DNA of 26,313 nt. It comes from a virus. Below the pieces are notes generated by a model. The model had not been told where the DNA came from. It worked only from the letters and a program-made list of their open reading frames with translations, and did not search any database. Shown piece after piece: positions 20,900 through 26,313 of this stretch. Position 1 is the stretch's first letter. Every line of letters begins with the position of its first letter. The translations under genes and the position numbers were made by a program. Where the stretch lies: positions 1 through 26,313 of the IMG/VR virus record IMGVR_UViG_3300044700_000737; one strand, given 5' to 3'.

Positions 20900-22173
20900 T
20901 GAAGTGTGCGGAGTGTGAGGCGGGCGGCGAGGCGGTGGAGGGGGGTGGTGATTGCGGCGGCGAGGGCTTGGCCGTGCTGGCAGTAGAGTCGGATGGTGCG
21001 GTCGCTGGCATGGCGGAGCATGGCGCGGCGGTATTCCACCCAACGAGTAGTGGTCGTGCCGAAAGCGGCGCGGGCGATCCAGCAACAGGCGGCGGCGGCG
21101 GCTCCGATGACGGCGCTGGCTCCCATGGCTGCTCCCTGGAGGCCCATATTCGCGGCATTGTCGCTCGCCTTGGCTCCCATGTAGGCGCTTTGCAGGGAGG
21201 CGTTGTTGTTTTGCACGGTGTTCCAGCGGGAGTCGAGCATGGAGGCGTTGACGCCTGCGACATTTCCGGCCATCTGGGTGGCGTTGTTGTAGGTATTGCC
21301 GATCATCTGGCCGGAGTTGCCGAGGGTGCTGGCTCCCATGCCGAGGGCGGGGTTCATGGCCCGAGCGTAGGGGTCGACGGTGATGTTGGCTCCGGCGAGG
21401 CTGCTGCGGAGGTTGGCTTGGTTCATCCTGGTGTTGGCGGATTGGCCGAGGATGTTGCCGACTTGGCCGATGCGGTTTTGCCGGTTGCCGACGAGCATTT
21501 GATTGGTGGATCCAGCGAAGTTCCGGCGTTCGGCTTCGCGCTGGCTGGCGTAGGAATCGCGGTTGAGGATTTCGGCGGCGAGGGCGGCGTTACCGACTCC
21601 GAGGCCACGGGCGGACATCCCGGCGCGGGCTTGCTGGGTGGCTTGGCGCTCCTGCTCAGGGCTGAGGGCGCGGCCTAGAGCGAGTTCGCTGGTGGCTTGG
21701 CGTTGGAGCTCGCGCTCAATGTCCGTTCCTTCGAGGTCGCGGGCGGCGGCGTAGCCGAGCTGCTCGGTATAGTCGCCGATAGTTCCGAGCGCGGCGACTT
21801 GGCCTTCGGCGGCAATGAGTTGGTCGGTGGCGCGGCGGGTGTAGAGGTTTGGGGCGGCTTCTCCGATGGCGACTTTTTCCCAGCGGCCTTCGGTGGTTTG
21901 CTTATTCTTGCCTTTGCCGGTGGTTTCACCAGGAATCCACTTGTTCTCGTAGAGGGTGCCGCCTTCGCCAGAGAGGTTGGAAGCGAAGTTGGAGACGGTG
22001 CCGAGTTGGAGGCGCTCCATTTTGGGATAGGCTTCGATCTGCGCGTTGAGCTGGTCGCGGTAGTCTTCTTTAGCGGCTCCACGCGATTGCGCCATCAAAG
22101 CGCCGTAGTCAATAGGCTGCGCTTGTGGCGGCGCTTTTTGTTCCTTGGGTTTAGATGCTGAGGAACCTCCCAT
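20884..22173 (-). CDS. Internal virion / tail-hub-like protein with Cys-Cys-Trp-Ile C-terminal module
   Basis: 429 residues. N-terminus Ser/Lys/Pro/Gln-rich, then a helical body rich in Ala, Gln, Asn and Met with RGLGVGNAALAAEILNRDS (about 190-210), typical of podovirus internal proteins. Near residue 350 a Gly/Ala-rich hydrophobic segment (GASAVIGAAAAA) leads to CCWIARAAFG and then RWVEYRRAML, a C-terminal module I recognise as resembling the CFI-box/CWIAREVYG module of phage structural proteins. Start overlaps the upstream stop as TAATG; its stop lies inside ycaO. The Cys-Cys and Gly residues next to the modification genes make it a candidate substrate, though nothing proves it. Confidence 0.7.
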   Translation of the reverse strand: MGGSSASKPKEQKAPPQAQPIDYGALMAQSRGAAKEDYRDQLNAQIEAYPKMERLQLGTVSNFASNLSGEGGTLYENKWIPGETTGKGKNKQTTEGRWEKVAIGEAAPNLYTRRATDQLIAAEGQVAALGTIGDYTEQLGYAAARDLEGTDIERELQRQATSELALGRALSPEQERQATQQARAGMSARGLGVGNAALAAEILNRDSYASQREAERRNFAGSTNQMLVGNRQNRIGQVGNILGQSANTRMNQANLRSSLAGANITVDPYARAMNPALGMGASTLGNSGQMIGNTYNNATQMAGNVAGVNASMLDSRWNTVQNNNASLQSAYMGAKASDNAANMGLQGAAMGASAVIGAAAAACCWIARAAFGTTTTRWVEYRRAMLRHASDRTIRLYCQHGQALAAAITTPLHRLAARLTLRTLQWSWN

Positions 22174-22535
22174 TACGAAACCCTCCTTTCAAGGCCGACG
22201 CGACGGGCAAGTTTGGCCCATGGGTAGGCGTGGGGCTCGAAGGAGTTGCGGCGGTGCCAGATGGCCCAAGTTTGGGGGCGGGTGGCAACGCGGAGAAATT
22301 CGCGGACGGGATTCGCGTGGCCGATTGAGGCGGCCAGCTCGACGAACCAGGCGTTGGGGGGGAGGTCGTAGGTCATAGTGTTAGTATCTGGGGAGTAGTG
22401 GACTTCGTGGGCGAGGAGGAAGACTTGCGGGGTATTGAAGACGAGGCCGTGGGCCATGTGCCAGGCGAGCAGGGATTCGAAAGATTCGGTGGTGTTGTCG
22501 TCATGCCAGTTGCGGGCGCGTTCCCAGGGGAGCAT
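22173..22535 (-). CDS. Conserved small phage structural-module protein
   Basis: 120 residues, aromatic-rich: GLVFNTPQVFLLAHEVHYS, AWFVELAASIGHANPVREFL, RPQTWAIWHRRNSFEPHAYP and a basic end WAKLARRVGLERRVS. The middle order (F.TP..F.LA, WFV.LAA, R.W..W.RRN) matches a short protein that commonly accompanies tail and internal virion genes in podovirus-like phages. Its function is unknown to me; an assembly factor is plausible. It starts as TAATG on the fibre gene stop and ends the same way on the next gene. Confidence 0.7.
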   Translation of the reverse strand: MLPWERARNWHDDNTTESFESLLAWHMAHGLVFNTPQVFLLAHEVHYSPDTNTMTYDLPPNAWFVELAASIGHANPVREFLRVATRPQTWAIWHRRNSFEPHAYPWAKLARRVGLERRVS

Positions 22536-23212
22536 TAGGCTTTGATGCAGTAGAGGAGGGCTATGTTCTTCGGGAGGATTTCGACCGTTGCAAAATTTGT
22601 CGTAAGTGTTGCAGAATTCAGTCCAGAACGCCTTGCTTCATCAATATTAAACGCATCTGTAACAAAGTTGTCTGTTGATGTTGCAAGCGTTGCAGTTAAT
22701 GAAGACTGAGCTTGCTTGGCTCCAAAGGTTCCGCTGGCTGTTCCATCTGCGTTTGTTCCTGATCCGCGCACGAAATATCCACGCAAGTCTGGCAGGGTAA
22801 ATGTGGAGCTACCATCTCCCGCCCCGTAAGTTGTCCCGATGGCTGCAAAGAGAGCGGCGTAAGTTGTGCGAGACACTGCCGATCCATTGGCGGCGAGCCA
22901 TCCACTTGGGGCGGCGTTCATAGCAAAGGGCATCACGGCTCCAGTCGGCACAAGCGTGACGCTGGAATTGAGTTTGTCTTGGGTCACTGCTCCGTTTGCA
23001 ATTTTGGCGCTGGTCACAGCATCCGTTGCAATTTTGGCGCTGGTCACAGCATCCGTTGCAATTTTGGCGCTGGTCACAGCATTGGTTGCGATCTTTGATT
23101 CAGTTACCTCCCCATCCACGACAGCTACCGTTGGCGTAGCCGCCGAGTTGAGCTTTGTCGGGGTAACGACTTCATCGTTCGTAAAAGTGTAGCCTGGGGT
23201 GACGGTTGCCAT
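22535..23212 (-). CDS. Phage tail collar-type fibre protein
   Basis: 225 residues. Residues about 31-80 contain tandem NAVTSAKIAT-type decapeptides (three to four copies), forming the shaft. GAVMPFAMNAAPSGWLAANG followed by SAVSRTTYAALFAAIGTTYG and STFTLPDLRGYFVRG is the typical phage tail collar domain (PF07484), usually a receptor-binding or fibre-tip domain. The end (AILLYCIKA-type, IALLYCIKA) matches the last strand of such proteins. It stands between the tail protein gene and the 120-residue gene and is AT-richer than its neighbours, suggesting exchange between phages. A host-recognition fibre is likely. Confidence 0.88.
   Translation of the reverse strand: MATVTPGYTFTNDEVVTPTKLNSAATPTVAVVDGEVTESKIATNAVTSAKIATDAVTSAKIATDAVTSAKIANGAVTQDKLNSSVTLVPTGAVMPFAMNAAPSGWLAANGSAVSRTTYAALFAAIGTTYGAGDGSSTFTLPDLRGYFVRGSGTNADGTASGTFGAKQAQSSLTATLATSTDNFVTDAFNIDEARRSGLNSATLTTNFATVEILPKNIALLYCIKA
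23001..23090. repeat. Three tandem 30-base units in the fibre gene
   Basis: Three consecutive 30-base copies at 23001-23030, 23031-23060 and 23061-23090. The first two are identical; the third differs at the end. Each encodes ten residues of the fibre shaft (AVTSAKIATD type). Degenerate partial units lie on both sides. Confidence 0.85.
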
Positions 23213-23245
23213 TTTGGAGTTTTAAGTTTTAAGGATTAAGAAGCG

Positions 23246-23272
23246 TCCTCTGTGTTCTCTGTGTCCTCTGTG
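23246..23272. repeat. Triplicate 9-base CACAGAGGA-type repeat between tail genes
   Basis: Three 9-base units read on the minus strand as CACAGAGGA, CACAGAGAA and CACAGAGGA, just after the stop of the 775-residue gene, followed by a CTTAA-rich stretch. It closely resembles a short intergenic repeat I remember from environmental bacterial chromosomes (CCACAGAGGACACAGAG type). The 61-base gap 23213-23273 holds nothing else. Confidence 0.5.
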
Positions 23273-23273
23273 G

Positions 23274-25601
23274 TTAATTTAAGGTTCGGGTTTCGGTGCT
23301 CACCGGCCCGTTGATTGTCGCCTCAGCGGTGAGAGTGCGGAGGATTGGTCGGCCGGAGGTGGTGCGGAAGCGGAGGTCGAGGGCGGTTGCCTTGCAGCGC
23401 AGCGGAGCCTTCAGCGTGTAGTCCTCTTGCTCGGCGGCGGTATTCACCAGGGAGGCGATCTGGAAATCGGCGTCGAAATCCGTCGTCACCGCATCGAGTG
23501 TGCAGGCGCTCCCGGCGGGCAGGACGACGCTGGCTTTGGTGCGAGTAAGGCGTTTGGCGTTTAGGCTGCCCCATCCGTAGCGGCGGGTCAGGAGACTGCC
23601 GAGGACGGGGGTGGTGCCGAGGCCGGAGATGGTGTCGTCGGCTCCGGTCTCTTGCTCATCGAGGAGGAAGAGCTTGCCGGTGGTGGTAGCTGCGAAGAGG
23701 CGGCGCTGTGTGCCGTAGTCGGAGACGAGCAGGCGGTTCAGCGGGAAGCCGTAGATGTCTTTGGTCTCCCACTGCTGGTTCAGCATATTGAAGGCGAAGA
23801 GGGCGTTCGGCTCGGTGCTGTTGCCGAGCGGCACGGCGAGGTAGTAGCGGTTCGCAAAATAAATGCCGTTGCTCAGGTGCGCTGCCGGGGCGTTGATTTC
23901 GGCGATGAGGTCGGCAATGGGGTCCGAGAGAGTCTGCGTGCTGCCGCGCAATTTGAGGTCGAATTGATTGTCCAGCCGGTAAACGCCGTTGTCCGAGAGG
24001 AAAAACACATACACGCCTGCGGTGGCGATGCTGCGCTTGGCCGAGCAGCCGATCTCGTCGGTGAGGAGTTGCAGGCTGGAGTTGGCGGGGTCAATCGAGA
24101 CGCCATCCGCGCCGATGGCCGCCGTGGCGAGCCAGATGGATTTGCGGCAGAAGACCAGCACTTGCCCCTCGGCATAGGGGTGCAGGGCTACGATGTAGTC
24201 ATTCGAGCCTGAGTTGGCGCGGAATGCCTTGCTCACTGGATCGTAGGTCTCCGCGTCGAAGACATCCGAAATCAATACCTCATCGCGGTTGCGGGCGATG
24301 ACGAGTTGGTTGTTATAGTAGGTCGCCGTGCTGGTGCTGGGAAGGCGCGAGTAGGTCACGCCCAGCGGATGCGAGCCCTGCGTAACGCGGGCGAAACCAT
24401 TGGCCAGGATGCCGTCCCACACCAAGGCAGGCTGCACACGCTGGGAAATAATTGTGCCGCTGCCAGAAGCCGCCGTGGCTGAAGGAACAGAAAACGAAAA
24501 CTGCGTGGAGGAAATCCGCGTCACCTCAAAGTCGGCCAAGTAACCAGCCTCCCCTGCCCCGCTGATGCGCACGACCTCGCCGGTCTGGTAGGGGTGAGTG
24601 CCCAGCGTGGCGGCTGTGGCCGTGCCGCTGGTCTGCGTGAGCGTCTGGAGGCGGATCAGCGGCTCGTCGCGGGTGCGCAGCAGGTAAAGTTTGTCGAAGG
24701 CTTGGATGATCTCGATGTCGTCGCCAGCGACCAGCGTGTCGGTATTGGGAAGCTGGATCGTCTGGAGACTCGCGCCGTCGCGCCAGAGGTAAACGGAGTT
24801 CGGCCCGGCAAGGACGATGTATTCGTTGGAATTATCCAGGCGCGGCGAGGAGTAAATGCCAGCGCCGATGATGCCGCCGGTGTAGGTCGTTTGAACGACA
24901 GGGCCGCGATTGGCTATGAGCGATGTTCCCGAAATTGTCATCAAGCCGGAAACCAACGAAGCCAGTGTGTAGGAAAACCCGGTGGAAAAATTAACCTTGG
25001 TCACTCCTGGTGTGATTGATGAGTTGTCAACGCTAATGCTATTTCCGTTTATATCGGAAATATAAAAAGTCGTCGACGAAGGGGTGGAGGAAATTAAATA
25101 ACTGGTGCTTGCAGACAAGTTCGACGGGGTTGGCAAATCGGAAAAAGTCACCACATTTCCAACGACCAACCCGACTGATCCGGCCGAGATGCCGGGGTCG
25201 GCTGGCAGCGTGTAGGTGAAGGTATTTGCGCCGGTGACCGTGATGTAGAAGTTCCCGTTGTATTGCGCCTGGGCGGCTCCGCGAATGTTTACATAGTCGT
25301 CGGTGGCGTAGTCGTGCGCGGTGAGAGTGGCTGTGGCGGTGAGGTTGCCTGCACCGCCGCGAGTTATGGTGGAAATGGATTTATCCGGCGCGAGTTGGAA
25401 TGGAAGCGTGAGCGCCTCGCCGATATTGCTGATGGATTCCGCCAATCGCTTCGCGCCCTTGCGAGTTTGCGCCACGCCGCGATCCAAGCGCATATTCTCG
25501 CAATACTGGACCATGCCCGGCTGGAGTTGCAGCGGGTTCAAGCGGGAGGCCATGCCGAAAAATCCGGCATCGCCTTCGACTATGGTTTGGTCATCGGGCA
25601 T
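23274..25601 (-). CDS. Large tail protein, beta-propeller-like (P22 gp10/tail-tube-B type)
   Basis: 775 residues. The start MPDDQTIVEGDAGFFGMASR and LNPLQLQPGMVQYCENMRLD, then RKGAKRL, is the opening of large phage tail proteins resembling gp10/tubular-type. Two related domains, ATATLTAHDYATDDYVNIRG (89-108, with YNGNFYITV after) and a later GTATAATLGTHPYQTGEVVR with LADFEVTRI, are repeated inserts often seen in phage structural proteins. The C-terminal half (about 400-750) has repeated Gly/Asp/Trp-containing strands, compatible with a beta-propeller. Residues about 150-225 are coded by an AT-rich stretch unlike the rest. The family is clear in style, the exact role (tail tube, stabilising or head-closure protein) less so. 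Confidence 0.7.
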   Translation of the reverse strand: MPDDQTIVEGDAGFFGMASRLNPLQLQPGMVQYCENMRLDRGVAQTRKGAKRLAESISNIGEALTLPFQLAPDKSISTITRGGAGNLTATATLTAHDYATDDYVNIRGAAQAQYNGNFYITVTGANTFTYTLPADPGISAGSVGLVVGNVVTFSDLPTPSNLSASTSYLISSTPSSTTFYISDINGNSISVDNSSITPGVTKVNFSTGFSYTLASLVSGLMTISGTSLIANRGPVVQTTYTGGIIGAGIYSSPRLDNSNEYIVLAGPNSVYLWRDGASLQTIQLPNTDTLVAGDDIEIIQAFDKLYLLRTRDEPLIRLQTLTQTSGTATAATLGTHPYQTGEVVRISGAGEAGYLADFEVTRISSTQFSFSVPSATAASGSGTIISQRVQPALVWDGILANGFARVTQGSHPLGVTYSRLPSTSTATYYNNQLVIARNRDEVLISDVFDAETYDPVSKAFRANSGSNDYIVALHPYAEGQVLVFCRKSIWLATAAIGADGVSIDPANSSLQLLTDEIGCSAKRSIATAGVYVFFLSDNGVYRLDNQFDLKLRGSTQTLSDPIADLIAEINAPAAHLSNGIYFANRYYLAVPLGNSTEPNALFAFNMLNQQWETKDIYGFPLNRLLVSDYGTQRRLFAATTTGKLFLLDEQETGADDTISGLGTTPVLGSLLTRRYGWGSLNAKRLTRTKASVVLPAGSACTLDAVTTDFDADFQIASLVNTAAEQEDYTLKAPLRCKATALDLRFRTTSGRPILRTLTAEATINGPVSTETRTLN

Positions 25602-26090
25602 CTACCTTCTATTCTGCGGGGGCTTGTCAAGGAGGGTGCGGATGGTTTTGGCGCTAATGCGCGGCTCGCCTTTGAATCGCATCAGGTCTGCAAGTTGGCT
25701 GGGGGTCTTGCCGCGATGGCGGGCAAGGACGGCTTGCACCCGGTCGAGCAAATGGGCCGGAATGCCTGCGATGATGTCCGAGGTTTTGTCAGAAATATGT
25801 GGGCTTTTTTCCGACAGCTTGGCAGAGGATTTGGCGGGCTTGGGGGTGCCGGGCTCGATGATGCGGTAGCAGGTGACTTGCACGGGGCGCATGGTGGCGG
25901 CGTCCCAATCGCTGAATTTTTTGGTCTCAATGTCGCGGGCCTCGATGGCGTCGCGCAGGAGGTCGTGGACATTTCGCTCGGGGCAGCCAAGCTGGCGGGC
26001 GGCTTGCTGTCGTGTAATCCAGCCTTGGTTCGGGGGGATGCCGTATTTGAGGGCTTTGTGCTTAAGGGCGATGGCGGCGAGTTTGTTCAT
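25602..26090 (-). CDS. Small protein with winged-helix-like N-terminus
   Basis: 162 residues from the ATG at 26090. The N-terminal part has a helix-turn-helix-like segment (WITRQQAARQLGCPERNVHD, about 24-43); the middle contains strands; residues about 110-150 hold a second helical part ending RFKGEPRISAKTIRTLLDKP, which also reads like an HTH. I cannot name the family. The longer frame to 26270 is a shadow of the neighbour. It overlaps the upstream stop as ATGA and its stop abuts the large tail gene. Within a structural module a DNA-binding protein could be a late regulator or head-completion protein. Confidence 0.65.
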   Translation of the reverse strand: MNKLAAIALKHKALKYGIPPNQGWITRQQAARQLGCPERNVHDLLRDAIEARDIETKKFSDWDAATMRPVQVTCYRIIEPGTPKPAKSSAKLSEKSPHISDKTSDIIAGIPAHLLDRVQAVLARHRGKTPSQLADLMRFKGEPRISAKTIRTLLDKPPQNRR

Positions 26091-26313
26091 GTGGACTTGG
26101 GTTTCAAAAGCAGGGAGGCGTAGCTGGTGCCTTCGTTGATGGTGACATTCACCATCTGGAAGTTGCCGGTCTTTTTGCTGATGAAGCGGACGAGGTAGCC
26201 GTGCGTCCACTCGGTGGGGCGGGTGTTGGCGTAAAGGGGCTGGCGTTTGCACAGGCAGCCGGGGTTCCATGCGGAAATGAGGCCGACGCCGGGGAGGTGC
26301 ATGGGCTTGTAGG
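26087..26313 (-). CDS. Partial or short protein at window edge
   Basis: The frame ends at 26087 and stays open to the window edge. A local ATG at 26302 would give 71 residues (MHLPGVGLISAWNPGCLCKR, then ANTRPTEWTHGYLVRFISKK, ending LLLKPKST), but the frame continues upstream with Tyr-Lys-Pro before it, so the true start may be outside. No family is recognised. The ATGA overlap with the next gene supports it being coding. Confidence 0.55.
   Translation of the reverse strand, partial: YKPMHLPGVGLISAWNPGCLCKRQPLYANTRPTEWTHGYLVRFISKKTGNFQMVNVTINEGTSYASLLLKPKST

Noticed and set aside
20900-21085. N-terminal extension of YcaO by 62 residues
   Set aside because: The extra part is Arg/His/Pro-rich and lies wholly within the upstream gene in another frame; the remaining 390 residues form a full YcaO protein.
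22981-23100. CRISPR array
   Set aside because: The 30-base repeats are directly adjacent with no spacers and encode fibre-shaft peptides.

Overview
The window looks like most of a temperate, podovirus-like tailed phage genome, GC-rich by eye. Nearly all genes lie on the minus strand in two tightly packed blocks: 9255 to 1 (early, replication, packaging) and 26313 to 11414 (tail, internal virion and modification genes). Only a short plus-strand segment (9435-11363: ribbon-helix-helix regulator, lipoprotein, integrase) runs the other way. A tRNA-Thr 3' fragment beside the integrase (10208-10254) has the form of an attP site. It sits in the middle of phage genes, so the DNA is best read as an unintegrated or circularly permuted phage genome. 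The portal, scaffold and major capsid genes would then lie outside the window, between the truncated terminase at position 1 and the truncated gene at 26313. I suspect a Verrucomicrobiota-type host from the integrase style and a CACAGAG-type intergenic repeat, but this is weak.

Left block, read leftward from 9255: a small ribbon-helix-helix protein, an excisionase-like HTH protein and four very small genes. These are followed by a Sak4-like RecA-fold ATPase, a PD-(D/E)XK Cas4/RecB-like nuclease, an SSB-like protein ending DDIPF, a RuvC-like resolvase and a DnaB/RepA-like helicase ATPase. A large imperfect palindrome studded with TTTTGCGGAGG repeats comes next (2901-3063, candidate origin or control site). 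Then come a small terminase-like HTH protein, several small genes and the large terminase.

Right block, read leftward from 26313: two small genes, a large tail protein, a tail-collar fibre protein, a conserved small phage protein and an internal virion protein. Then comes the most unusual part, a YcaO / ThiS-like sulfur carrier / TfuA cassette (20899-18440). These are the three components of the peptide-backbone thioamidation machinery known from methyl-coenzyme M reductase and thioamidated peptides. The cassette sits between structural genes with no intergenic space and no obvious precursor peptide. After it come two virion-type proteins, a giant 1856-residue injectable-type protein with an HEFGH zincin motif, a small overlapping gene and a terminator.

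No gene-free stretch exceeds 300 bases. The longest are 10147-10358 (att and terminator), 2881-3077 (palindrome) and 9256-9434 (divergent control region). No endolysin, holin, primase or polymerase, classical CI repressor, CRISPR array or complete tRNA was recognised.
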